A stretch of DNA of 64,000 nucleotides, taken from contig JARGFP010000003.1 of assembly GCA_029210585.1 (NCBI GenBank), positions 186,001-250,000 of the forward strand, read 5' to 3'. The translations under genes and the position numbers were made by a program. This document shows, piece by piece, positions 46,001-54,435 of this stretch. How positions within the stretch are numbered: the stretch's first letter is position 1; every line of letters starts with the position of its first letter. The notes under the pieces are model-generated. The model ran no database searches and was not told the origin of the DNA. It saw only the letters and a program-made list of their open reading frames with translations. Origin of the DNA: Bacteroidales bacterium. Lineage in GTDB: Bacteria > Bacteroidota > Bacteroidia > Bacteroidales > GCA-2748055.

Positions 46001-49000
46001 TGAATTCTGGATCATGGATCCTTATGCTGGCATGGATGGGGCGCCGGGTGGAGAACTGGTGTTCAACCTGGGGAACGTATCGGAGGACATCCTGAAAGAC
46101 TCCCGGAAATTTTTTGAGAACGGGCTTCCGGTTACCGAGAACGTGGAGAAAGTGGATACCACGGTCTGGGGCCGTGTACCGGTGGTGCAGTCGCTGGTGA
46201 ATGCCTTTAACAGTGATCCGGCTACGCGCAGGTTCCAGGATGTGGGACTGGACGGGCTGGACAACAAGGACGAGCTTTCCTTTTTCAGTTCACAGACCGA
46301 TGACTTCCTGCAGCAGATCGAAGACCTGTTTGTCATCAACCAGCTTTCCGAAGCAGCATACCAGGCCATCATTGATGATCCTTCGGCCGACGATTACCAC
46401 TATTACCGGGGAAGTGACTATGATGTGCAGGAGCTTGGTATCCTCGACAGGTACAAGAACTTCAACAATCCGGAGGGAAACTCACCCAGTGACCTCGATA
46501 ATGATGAGTCCTATGCAACATCGGGAACCACCCTGCCGGATATAGAAGATATCAACCGCGACAATACACTGAGCGAGAGCGAGGCGTATTATGAATATGT
46601 GATCGATATGAGTCCGTCGGAATTCGAGGTGGGTCGGAATTATATCGTGGATGAGGTGATCGACCAGGTGGAATATGAAAACGGGGAGACACAGGATGTG
46701 TCGTGGTACCAGTTCAGGGTACCTATCTATGACTATCAGCGTGCCGTGGGAGGCATCTCTGATTTCAAGACCATCCGGTTCATGCGGATGTTCCTTACCG
46801 GGTTCCAGGACACCGTGTTCTTGCGGTTTGCCAAGCTCGAACTTGTACGTGGCGAGTGGCGGCGGTACAACCTGCCCTTTATCCAGGGAGGAGAGGACTG
46901 GACAGGCATTGAGCCACCCGAAGGTACCCTGGCGATTTCGGCGGTCAGCATCGAGGAAAACTCGGGCAAACAGCCGGTGAACTATACCCTGCCCCCGGGA
47001 TTTACGCGGCAAATCTCGCCCACCGAGCCGCAGCTTCGTCAGCTCAACGAGCAATCCATCGTGCTCAAGGTGCTTGAACTCGGCGACGGTGATGCACGTG
47101 CAGCCTACAAGAATACGGAACTGGACATGCGTCAGTACGGCAAGATACAGATGGAGGCCCATGCAGAAGCCCTGATCGACGGGAGCCTGCGTGACAAGGA
47201 ACTTAGTGCATTTATCAGGATCGGCTCCGATTACCAGAGCAATTATTACGAATACGAAGTGCCGCTGGTGCTGACACCCCATGGCAGGTATGACAACGAC
47301 AGCGAAGCAGACCGCAGGATCGTGTGGCCGGAAGAAAACCGGTTTGAGATCGACCTTTCCCAGTTCACCGATGTGAAGCAGGAACGGAACAGGGAGATGG
47401 GGGATCCCAACAGCAATGTGACCATCAATTCGGCCTATTTTAAATTTGATGAGAAAGGAAACAAGGTTACCGTATCCGGGAATCCGAACATGAGCAGCAT
47501 TCGCACAATCATGATCGGTGTGCGGAATCCGCAGCGGGGCAGCAACCTGAATATCGATGACGGGTTACCCAAGTCGGGTGAGATCTGGCTCAATGAGTTG
47601 CGCCTGACCGATTTCGACGAAGGGGGTGGCTGGGCCGCCAATGGACGTGCTTCGGCAAGACTGGCAGATTTCGGGAACGTGACCCTCGCCGGCTCCACCA
47701 GTACACCCGGTTTCGGGAGCATCGAGCAGAAGGTGAACGAACGCTCGCGTGAGCAGATCATCCAGTACGATGTCTCCTCCAATTTTGAAATGGGCAAGGT
47801 CTTCAAAGAGGAGGCTGGCGTTTCAATCCCCCTGTATGTGGGCTATTCAAAATCCATTGTCAATCCCGAATACAACCCGCTGGATCCCGACATTCCGCTG
47901 AAGGAGGCCATCGAGAATGCCCGCGATGAAGCAGAGCGCGATTCCATCAAGCGGTATTCCCAGGACATCGTGGAGCGGAAGTCATTCGCACTGACCAACC
48001 TGCGCGTGAATCCCCAGGGAAGCGGTCAGCCCAAAATCTGGTCCATCTCCAACTGGTCCACCAGCCTGTCGCTCAACGAAATGAGCAGCACCAACCCGAA
48101 CCTGAATTATTACAATACCACCAAGGTGCGGGCCAACCTCACCTACAATTACACTACCCGGCCGAATAATGTGCAGCCCTTTAACAAGGTGAAGTTGTTC
48201 AACAACAAGTGGCTGAGGATGTTCAAGGATATCAATTTCTATTACCTGCCTTCGCGGTTGTCGTTCCGTACCGACATGGACAGGAAGTACCTGGAGAAGC
48301 AGACGCGGAACATCAACAACCCGGATTTTATCGTGCAGCCGACCTTCATGAAGGATTTTTACTGGAACAGGGATTATACCATGAAATTCGATTTCACACG
48401 GAATTTGAAATTGGATTTTTCCGCTTCCAACATTGCGCGGATCGATGAGCCGGAGGGAAGGTACCACAGGGACCGGGATGATTTCGAAATGTACAGGGAT
48501 TCGGTGCTCCAGAATATCATGGAGTGGGGACGCACCACCAGCTATTACCACCAGTTCAACCTAAGCTATACCCTGCCGATCAACAAGATCCCGCTGCTCG
48601 ACTGGATCACCCTGAATACGAGGTACAATGGAACGTATGGATGGGATGTAGGACCGATCATTCCGGATGATCCTGTCCTGGGCGAAATCAACCTCGGCAA
48701 CACAATCAAGAACTCCTATACCCTGCAGTTCAACGGGCAGATGAACTTCGTAAATTTATACAACAAGGTGGATTACCTGAAGAGCATCAATGACAAGTAC
48801 CGCGGAAGCAGTAGTGCGCGAGGCGGAGCGCGGGGTGGCGGAAGGGCCGGTCAGCAGCAACAGCAGGAAGACCAGCGTACCAAAACCAAAACCTTTGAGC
48901 AGACCGGTGTGTTTTTCAGGGAAAACTCCGGCAGGTTTGTCACACATAATCTCAGGACAGAGAATATCAAGGTGGCTGTATACGATGAGAACGGACAGGA

Positions 49001-50567
49001 GGTGGAAAACGATTTTGAAATCCTTTCCAACAAACGCATCAGGGTGACCACCCCGGAGGCAGTGCGTAACGGCAGGCTGGTGGTTACCGGCACCGTGGTG
49101 AAGGGACAGGATCCGTTGTCCTTTATCCTGGAAAATACGGTGCGGATGACCATGGCCGTGCGCACCCTGAACCTTACCTATTCGCGGAGCGGGGGAACGT
49201 TGCTGCCGGGGTACGTACATGGTACAAGTGTGCTGGGGATGCAGGAATTCGATAATAAGCTGGTGCCTGGCTGGGAGTATATTTCCGGTTGGTACAGGGA
49301 TGGTTTTGCCGAGGATGCTTTCAACAACGGATGGCTCACCTACGACGAAGCATTGAACGATCCGTTCAATCAGAATTATTCTGAAAGATTCAATTTCAGG
49401 GCCAACGTGGAGCCCCTCAAAGGACTGCGCATTGATCTTACGGGGAACTATACCAAAAGTGAGAACACGACGGAATTCTTTACTTCAGACGGTACAGGAA
49501 CCCTTCCGCCGCCTGATGAGCGTGGACGTGACATTTCCGGGAACTTCAGCATGTCGTTCTTCTCCTGGGGTACCGCATTTGAACCGATTACGGAACGACC
49601 GGATTCCCTCTCGGCCTCCTTCGATTACCTGAAAACGGATGCCAGGAAGGAAATCTCCAACCGGCTTGCAGATGAATACAGAGAAAATACCGGGATCAGC
49701 CTCCCCGACTCTGCCGGCTATTACGAAAGATACGGCCCTACCTCCCAGGCAGTGCTGATCCCTGCGTTCCTGGCGGCTTATGGGTACCAGGACGCTGGTA
49801 AGGTGCCGCTGAACGGATACATGGATCTGGACAAATCATCATTGAAGTCCGTCGTAAAGAGTGTCCTGAATGTGATGCCGAACTGGAAAGTGACCTACGA
49901 CGGACTGGGGCAGATCGAATTCATGCAGCAATATGTGAACTCCCTTACCCTGAACCATGCGTACCGTTCCACCTATAGTGTGGGATCTTTTGTTTCCAAC
50001 CCCTATTATGAGGGAGAAATCATCAATGATGAAGGGGAGAAAGTACCGATCACCTACGACCTGCAGGATAATTTCATGGTGGAGAGAAACATCAACTCGG
50101 TGACCATCAGTGAGCAGTTCAGTCCGCTGTTCAATATCTCCATGGACTGGAAAAACAGCCTTACCACCAGGTTTGAAGTGAAAAAAGCACGGACCGTTGG
50201 ACTGAACATGGCCAATACCCAGGTGAACGAGGTCAGGAGCAATGAATATGTGTTCGGGGCAGGATACCGCTTCAACTCGGTGCAGCTGATCATCAACAAC
50301 AACGAGATCAGCAGCGATCTGAATGTGCGCGTGGATTTCTCCTACCGGAACAACCAGACGGTCATCCGGAAGCTGGAGGATATCTCCGGAAGTGAAATCA
50401 CCGCAGGCCAGGAGATCCTCAGTGTAAAGGCCACGGCTGATTATATGCTGAGTGACAAGTTTACGCTGCGGGCATTTTACGACCAGCGGATCAACAAGCC
50501 CTACATTTCCAACAGCTACGACAATGCCAACTACAATATGGGGTTCAGTCTTACTTTCACCTTGTAG
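43047..50567 (+). CDS. sprA: SprA, type IX secretion outer-membrane translocon
   Basis: At 2506 residues this has the size and character of SprA (Sov), the giant barrel through which type IX cargo leaves the cell; it also serves gliding motility. After a signal peptide (LYPLLLLFAGPVPLTAS) it shows the family segments SNTINIVPSGSAELIFGFNY, AYIDDFEGSETSIDMKHYSA and EIWLNELRLTDFDE, and ends in strands finishing MGFSLTFTL. There is no ATG in frame before about residue 110. The frame is open back only to 43026, so translation must begin at a TTG (43047) or a CTG (43029, 43044). Otherwise intact. It implies that the strain uses type IX secretion. Confidence 0.95.
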   Translation: MKLLRDHIVLYPLLLLFAGPVPLTASSFTDATPYIHPTAALHGEAFFQPDTTLPFPIEEGNYPLSNSNSSPLYLDRPANVQTEIVYDPETDTYVISEKVGSWNYRTPNVMSNSQYREYQFNQAVQDYWKLKSGGGVLDEPSFIPSISLGGEAFDKVFGSNTINIVPSGSAELIFGFNYSRIDNPNITERLRRTPSFQFDEKIIMNVSGSIGEKLNMDFSYNTEATFDFDQKTKLEYAGEEDEIIKKIEAGNVSLPLPGSLISGSMSLFGLKTELQFGKLNVTTVFSQQRGESQVIEASGGAQVSEFSVTVDDYDVNKHFFLADYFRENYNDAMQRLPVITSDVTITKIEVWVTNKTTNFEESRNILAVTDLGEADPYSSVFSPNNGAGGFPRNAANNAYDLLTTSYSAIREIKNVTGTLESAGLNLGRDFEKIENARLLSPREYDFNEKLGYISLNSALNTDEVLAVAYEFTFRGQTYQVGELSTSAGVSAPKTLILKLVKPSNFTPRSYTWDLMMKNVYAIGAYQVQQDEFTLDVLYRDDKTGNSINYLPEGELNKSTLLSLLNLDNMNSQKDPYPDGIFDFMRGITILPDNGRVIFPLLEPFGSDLEAILRDSLSGEAADLAVNKYVFQALYDSTKTKAQQIAEKNKFMLAGTYSSSSSSEIMLNAMNVPEGSVKVTAGGRELVEGQDYTVDYTLGRVTIINQGILESGTPVRVSLENQSLFNFQTKTMVGTHLDYTISNNFNVGATLLHLNERPHTQKVNIGDEPISNTIWGLNTSYSKPAPLLTTLVDKLPFIETKAPSQLTVVGEFAHLIPGHARAIQKEGNAYIDDFEGSETSIDMKHYSAWHLASTPRDYFPEAELNNNREYGYGRAKFSWYQIDPLFLRNKSTTPQHIRENPNLQSNPYVYELYEQDIFPEKENPHGTPTNISVLNVAYYPRERGPYNYDFQGLDQNGRLLNPEGRWGGMMREIYSSDFEAANVEFIEFWIMDPYAGMDGAPGGELVFNLGNVSEDILKDSRKFFENGLPVTENVEKVDTTVWGRVPVVQSLVNAFNSDPATRRFQDVGLDGLDNKDELSFFSSQTDDFLQQIEDLFVINQLSEAAYQAIIDDPSADDYHYYRGSDYDVQELGILDRYKNFNNPEGNSPSDLDNDESYATSGTTLPDIEDINRDNTLSESEAYYEYVIDMSPSEFEVGRNYIVDEVIDQVEYENGETQDVSWYQFRVPIYDYQRAVGGISDFKTIRFMRMFLTGFQDTVFLRFAKLELVRGEWRRYNLPFIQGGEDWTGIEPPEGTLAISAVSIEENSGKQPVNYTLPPGFTRQISPTEPQLRQLNEQSIVLKVLELGDGDARAAYKNTELDMRQYGKIQMEAHAEALIDGSLRDKELSAFIRIGSDYQSNYYEYEVPLVLTPHGRYDNDSEADRRIVWPEENRFEIDLSQFTDVKQERNREMGDPNSNVTINSAYFKFDEKGNKVTVSGNPNMSSIRTIMIGVRNPQRGSNLNIDDGLPKSGEIWLNELRLTDFDEGGGWAANGRASARLADFGNVTLAGSTSTPGFGSIEQKVNERSREQIIQYDVSSNFEMGKVFKEEAGVSIPLYVGYSKSIVNPEYNPLDPDIPLKEAIENARDEAERDSIKRYSQDIVERKSFALTNLRVNPQGSGQPKIWSISNWSTSLSLNEMSSTNPNLNYYNTTKVRANLTYNYTTRPNNVQPFNKVKLFNNKWLRMFKDINFYYLPSRLSFRTDMDRKYLEKQTRNINNPDFIVQPTFMKDFYWNRDYTMKFDFTRNLKLDFSASNIARIDEPEGRYHRDRDDFEMYRDSVLQNIMEWGRTTSYYHQFNLSYTLPINKIPLLDWITLNTRYNGTYGWDVGPIIPDDPVLGEINLGNTIKNSYTLQFNGQMNFVNLYNKVDYLKSINDKYRGSSSARGGARGGGRAGQQQQQEDQRTKTKTFEQTGVFFRENSGRFVTHNLRTENIKVAVYDENGQEVENDFEILSNKRIRVTTPEAVRNGRLVVTGTVVKGQDPLSFILENTVRMTMAVRTLNLTYSRSGGTLLPGYVHGTSVLGMQEFDNKLVPGWEYISGWYRDGFAEDAFNNGWLTYDEALNDPFNQNYSERFNFRANVEPLKGLRIDLTGNYTKSENTTEFFTSDGTGTLPPPDERGRDISGNFSMSFFSWGTAFEPITERPDSLSASFDYLKTDARKEISNRLADEYRENTGISLPDSAGYYERYGPTSQAVLIPAFLAAYGYQDAGKVPLNGYMDLDKSSLKSVVKSVLNVMPNWKVTYDGLGQIEFMQQYVNSLTLNHAYRSTYSVGSFVSNPYYEGEIINDEGEKVPITYDLQDNFMVERNINSVTISEQFSPLFNISMDWKNSLTTRFEVKKARTVGLNMANTQVNEVRSNEYVFGAGYRFNSVQLIINNNEISSDLNVRVDFSYRNNQTVIRKLEDISGSEITAGQEILSVKATADYMLSDKFTLRAFYDQRINKPYISNSYDNANYNMGFSLTFTL

Positions 50568-50581
50568 CATGTAGTGATTTT

Positions 50582-50685
50582 TGCAGTAGACTCATGCAGC
50601 AGACTCATGCAGCGGTCTGATGTTGCAAGTTGAGGTTGCAGTTCGATACTGCGGGTTGATATGGTGGACGAATGCAGCAACCAAT
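50582..50685. repeat. Eight degenerate 13-bp units after sprA
   Basis: Starting 14 nt past the sprA stop, eight 13-bp units follow each other without gaps, from TGCAGTAGACTCA (50582), TGCAGCAGACTCA (50595) and TGCAGCGGTCTGA (50608) to TGCAGCAACCAAT (50673). The first three differ at few positions; the middle ones are more worn. No hairpin or coding frame explains the periodicity. Confidence 0.7.
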
Positions 50686-50758
50686 TTTCCATTATCGTGC
50701 TTTTCCAATAAAGAAAAAACCATTACATTTACTATCATCAAAAAACTAAAAACCGACT

Positions 50759-51136
50759 ATGAACGTTCCATCTGAACTGAAGTATACGAAAGACCACGAA
50801 TGGGTTCGCATTGAGGGCGATACAGCCACTGTTGGCGTTACCGACTTTGCCCAGGGCGAATTAGGGGATGTGGTATTCGTTGAAATTGAAACCGAAGGTG
50901 AGACCCTTTCACAGGGCGAAACATTCGGAACCATCGAAGCTGTTAAAACCGTATCCGACCTGTTCATGCCGGTAGGCGGAGAGGTGATCGAAGTGAATGA
51001 AAAGCTCGAAGATACCCCCGACATTGTCAACAGCGATCCCTATGGCGATGGCTGGATGGTGAAGATCAGGATCGAAGATGCATCGGAGGCTGACGACCTG
51101 CTTTCTGCATCTGACTACGAAGACCTGATCGGATAA
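50759..51136 (+). CDS. gcvH: Glycine cleavage system H protein
   Basis: A 125-residue lipoyl carrier protein. The lipoylated lysine is in [19 protein letters not shown]. The start [20 protein letters not shown] and end [20 protein letters not shown] are standard. It shuttles the aminomethyl group between the P, T and L proteins, which are not in the window. It follows sprA after 191 bp that includes a tandem array, so it probably has its own promoter. Confidence 0.96.
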   Translation: MNVPSELKYTKDHEWVRIEGDTATVGVTDFAQGELGDVVFVEIETEGETLSQGETFGTIEAVKTVSDLFMPVGGEVIEVNEKLEDTPDIVNSDPYGDGWMVKIRIEDASEADDLLSASDYEDLIG

Positions 51137-51150
51137 AGCGCTGTATTTCC

Positions 51151-51184
51151 GGGCATTCCTACTGTGCGGGCATCCTTCCTGTGT
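51151..51184. repeat. Two 17-bp units after gcvH
   Basis: GGGCATTCCTACTGTGC (51151-51167) is followed directly by GGGCATCCTTCCTGTGT (51168-51184), 13 of 17 bases alike. The pair begins 14 nt past the gcvH stop, the same distance as the array after sprA. Small, but it fits the pattern of arrays at gene ends. Confidence 0.55.
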
Positions 51185-51243
51185 TTGTAAGAAGCGAACA
51201 GCTGCAATGATAAAACTTTCGCTCCTGTCCATCTTTTCGGGGA

Positions 51244-53244
51244 TCACCGGAACCGCACACCTGTCATGAACCATCTTCCGGGCATCTCCACGCTCCCGAT
51301 ATCCCTGTAGGAGACATCCAGCAGGTTGGTGGCGCTGATATACAGGTCGATCTTCCCGAACGTTATACCAACCGTTATATCCGTCAGCCAGTAAGGATCA
51401 TAAGCGGTCTCATACGGTGTGGATGACGGGGTTTCATAATAGAGGAAGGATCCGTTCCTGTCCTGCCACAGGACCCTGGTATCGAAGTACATATGAAGAG
51501 GAAGAAGGATCCGGAGGTCCAGCGTGGCCTTGTGCCTGAGGTTATCCAGTGCATAGTTCGAGATATATGCATCTGAAGGTTTGTTCAGTTCCGTGTAGCT
51601 GTAGGAGATCCTGAAGTGTTTCACCCATCCGGGAGCGGCACCAATCTGCCCCGGTAGCAGCCAGAAATTCATTTCTCCCCCGTAGGTATTCAGCTCGGTC
51701 AGGTTACGCGTTTGCCAGACGCTGTCGGTCCATATCCAATCGATGGATGCGTTGCCTTTACGGAAAAATATGGCCGCATCCGCACGGTATCCCCTGCCGG
51801 AGATCCTTGTGCCTGTTTCCAGTGTGATGGCTGTCTCCGGTCGCAGGTCGGGATTGCCCCTGTTTTGAGGACCTTCATAGTAGAGATCGGTGAAGGTGGG
51901 GAGTCGCATGGACCGGTTCGTCGAGGCAAACATGGAGATGCGGTCACTGAACCGGTAAGAGACATCAAGCCCCGGATAGAGTCCTGGTGGGGACAGGTCG
52001 CGAATACCGGCATGGACCAGTACCCCTGCATTGAGGTACAGTTGACCGACCTGCAGCAGGTGATCGGCAGAGAGGTAGAGGTGATCGCGTTTTTTGGACC
52101 GCAGGTATTCCTTTCCTTCAGCATAGCCTACCGGCACCGGCCGGTCAAGCGGATCACCCAGTGAGGTACTTAAGATCCGGTCGTTCCGGTGCTGTAATTT
52201 CAGCGATGTAAACCCAAGACTGCTGCTGTAACTGGCTCCCATTGCAAGTCCGGTAACATCGGTGCGGTGATAATTTTCGTAGGCAGCCGGGTTGTCCCTG
52301 AACAGCAGGAAATGATCGAAGTGCCTGTTCCAGTGTACCTGTGCAGATACTTTAAAAGCGCGCTTTCCTCCTTTCATTTTTAATGCACCTGTCAGAGCCC
52401 GGGTAGCTTCGTACTGGTCCGGGAACCTGGGCGTATAGAATGCATTGGCACCAAAATTTTTCCTGTTCCACCCCAGGATCAGATCCGACTTCAGCCAGTC
52501 TGTGCTGGCCGTTGAGTGCAGGTATACATTGGCCATGCTGTAATCGGTATTCTCCATGTAGCCATTGCTCCCGGATGCTGATGCGGCAACCATGGTGCGG
52601 GTGACCCCTGCTGGCAGATGGATCGCGGCACCAGACTGATAGGTGTTATGCTGTCCGTATGCTGCGTGCACCTGCACGTCCAGCGAGTCTGCAGGAGCTG
52701 TGATCACGTTCACTGCCCCTGTATACGCTGCAAATCCGTACTTTTTTGATGCCGGTCCCTTGAGAATTTCCAGCCTGTTGGCTATGGCCGGGTCCAGCGG
52801 CAGGTCCAGGCTGAAGTGCCCCGTCTGCGGATTGGTCATATCAATGCCATTGAGGAGAACGAGTGACTGGTCGAAGGAGCCTCCCTGGATACTGAGGTCT
52901 GATTGTACACCGTGCACACCCCGTGTGCGGATGTCTACCCCCGGGTAGTGGTCAAGCAGGTCGGGCAGTGATCGCGGAGAGGAGATCTCCAGCTTTTCCT
53001 GCCTGATTGTCAACAGCTGACGGAGTACTGGGGAGTAAAGGTCAGCTTCCTGCTGTGTGACCGTTTCCACCTCTTCCAGTTCGTAGTGGATGGCGGGTGC
53101 AGCAGTATCTGATTGTGCAAGCAGCGGTTGAAGCTGCACCAGACTGCAGGCCAGGCTGAGGGTGGCAATGCGGATCACTTTATGGAAGGTGGCAAGTACC
53201 GCGTATTTTTTGTTGCTCCATCTTCGGAAGACGATCGGTTCCAT
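51244..53244 (-). CDS. TonB-dependent receptor, BtuB-like
   Basis: A 666-residue outer-membrane receptor: signal region (about 20-45, ending LLAQ), plug domain (LPDLLDHYPGVDIRTRGVHG, LSIQGGSFDQSLVLLNGIDM, LEILKGPASKKYGFAAYTGA) and a barrel ending PGRWFMTGVRFR. It lacks the carboxypeptidase-like N-domain of SusC proteins and has the compact size of vitamin or metal receptors such as BtuB. A cobalamin or siderophore role is only a guess. It converges on gcvH. Confidence 0.88.
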   Translation of the reverse strand: MEPIVFRRWSNKKYAVLATFHKVIRIATLSLACSLVQLQPLLAQSDTAAPAIHYELEEVETVTQQEADLYSPVLRQLLTIRQEKLEISSPRSLPDLLDHYPGVDIRTRGVHGVQSDLSIQGGSFDQSLVLLNGIDMTNPQTGHFSLDLPLDPAIANRLEILKGPASKKYGFAAYTGAVNVITAPADSLDVQVHAAYGQHNTYQSGAAIHLPAGVTRTMVAASASGSNGYMENTDYSMANVYLHSTASTDWLKSDLILGWNRKNFGANAFYTPRFPDQYEATRALTGALKMKGGKRAFKVSAQVHWNRHFDHFLLFRDNPAAYENYHRTDVTGLAMGASYSSSLGFTSLKLQHRNDRILSTSLGDPLDRPVPVGYAEGKEYLRSKKRDHLYLSADHLLQVGQLYLNAGVLVHAGIRDLSPPGLYPGLDVSYRFSDRISMFASTNRSMRLPTFTDLYYEGPQNRGNPDLRPETAITLETGTRISGRGYRADAAIFFRKGNASIDWIWTDSVWQTRNLTELNTYGGEMNFWLLPGQIGAAPGWVKHFRISYSYTELNKPSDAYISNYALDNLRHKATLDLRILLPLHMYFDTRVLWQDRNGSFLYYETPSSTPYETAYDPYWLTDITVGITFGKIDLYISATNLLDVSYRDIGSVEMPGRWFMTGVRFR

Positions 53245-53276
53245 AGCTGGGTTCTGTTGGTTTTGTTGTTCTGAAC

Positions 53277-53342
53277 GTTACGTACTGCTGTGCCTGAGGT
53301 TTCGTTCTGCTGTGCTTGAAGTTTCGTTCAACTGTGCCTGCT
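53277..53342. repeat. Three 22-bp units abutting the pdxA stop
   Basis: Three units of 22 bp (53277-53298, 53299-53320, 53321-53342) share the pattern GTTTCGTTCTGCTGTGCTTG. On the pdxA strand the array begins at the stop codon itself. It fills most of the 97-bp gap to the TonB receptor start. Confidence 0.75.
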
Positions 53343-54427
53343 TACTGTTCTGAAAGGTCTCTGAGGTCATCATCCTTGTCGGAATCTGACTGGTAGGTTG
53401 ACCGCAGGGGATTGGCATTGATCTCGTCGTACATCTGGCGGTTCTTTATGATGTCGATGGCCAGGTAGATGGCATTGTGGAAAGATGTGGAGGAAGCTTC
53501 ACCTTTACCTGCCAGTTCATAGGCTGTACCATGGGCGGGACTGGTCCGGACCACAGGCAGGCCGGCAGTATAGTTCACCCCTTCATCCCTCGAAATAGCT
53601 TTAAAAGGGATGAGTCCCTGGTCGTGGTACATCGCCAGGATCCCGTCGTATTTGGTAAATGCTCCCGAACCGAAGAATCCATCTGCCGGGAACGGACCGA
53701 AAACCAGTGTATTGTGTTTTTTTGCTTCCTCCATGGCCGGGATGATCACCTGCTGTTCTTCGTCGCCCAGGAGTCCTTCATCGCCTGCATGGGGATTCAG
53801 GCCAATCACGGCAATTTTCGGTTTCCGGATATTGAAGTCTTTCCGGAGGGACTGGTTGAGGATCCTGATTTTGGAAAGAACACGGTCAAAGGTAATGTAC
53901 GAGGCCAGCTGAGCAATCGGTACATGTCCTGCCACAACCCCCACTTTCATGTATTCGCTTACCATGAGCATCAGCACATCGTCAACTCCGAACAGGTCTT
54001 TCAGGTATTCGGTATGACCGCTATACCTGAAGTTATCGCTCTGGATGTTCTGTTTATTGATGGGGCCGGTTACCAATGCATCGATCGTTTCTTCCTTCAG
54101 GTCCGAAACAGCAGCTTTCAGTGCTTCAAAGGAGGATTCTCCTGCCTGTTTCGTTGATTTTCCCAGCTCAACACGTATGTTATCGTCGATGCAATTGATG
54201 ATATTGATGCGCTGGTGGTTGACTTCCCCGGCGAAGCGGATATTGTTCAGGTTGATCTCTTCGAGGTCGAGTGCTTTTTTATGGTAGGCGGCAACTTTTG
54301 GTGAGCCGTAGATAACAGGCGTGCACAGTTCCAGCAGCCTGTTGTCTTCCAGGGACTTCAGGATCACTTCGTAGCTGATGCCGTTGATGTCTCCGTGGGA
54401 GATGCCTATGGTTATTTTTTTGCTCAT
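53342..54427 (-). CDS. pdxA: 4-hydroxythreonine-4-phosphate dehydrogenase
   Basis: A 361-residue metal-dependent dehydrogenase of the DXP-dependent pyridoxal phosphate pathway. Typical features are ISHGDINGISYEVILKSL at the start, VTGPINKQNIQSDNFRYSGH with the metal-binding histidine, NPHAGDEGLLGDEE, and MYHDQGLIPFKA. It is 8 bp downstream of the aminopeptidase gene and probably co-transcribed. PLP made here would serve SufS, among others. Confidence 0.95.
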   Translation of the reverse strand: MSKKITIGISHGDINGISYEVILKSLEDNRLLELCTPVIYGSPKVAAYHKKALDLEEINLNNIRFAGEVNHQRINIINCIDDNIRVELGKSTKQAGESSFEALKAAVSDLKEETIDALVTGPINKQNIQSDNFRYSGHTEYLKDLFGVDDVLMLMVSEYMKVGVVAGHVPIAQLASYITFDRVLSKIRILNQSLRKDFNIRKPKIAVIGLNPHAGDEGLLGDEEQQVIIPAMEEAKKHNTLVFGPFPADGFFGSGAFTKYDGILAMYHDQGLIPFKAISRDEGVNYTAGLPVVRTSPAHGTAYELAGKGEASSTSFHNAIYLAIDIIKNRQMYDEINANPLRSTYQSDSDKDDDLRDLSEQ

Positions 54428-54435
54428 GATGTTGC

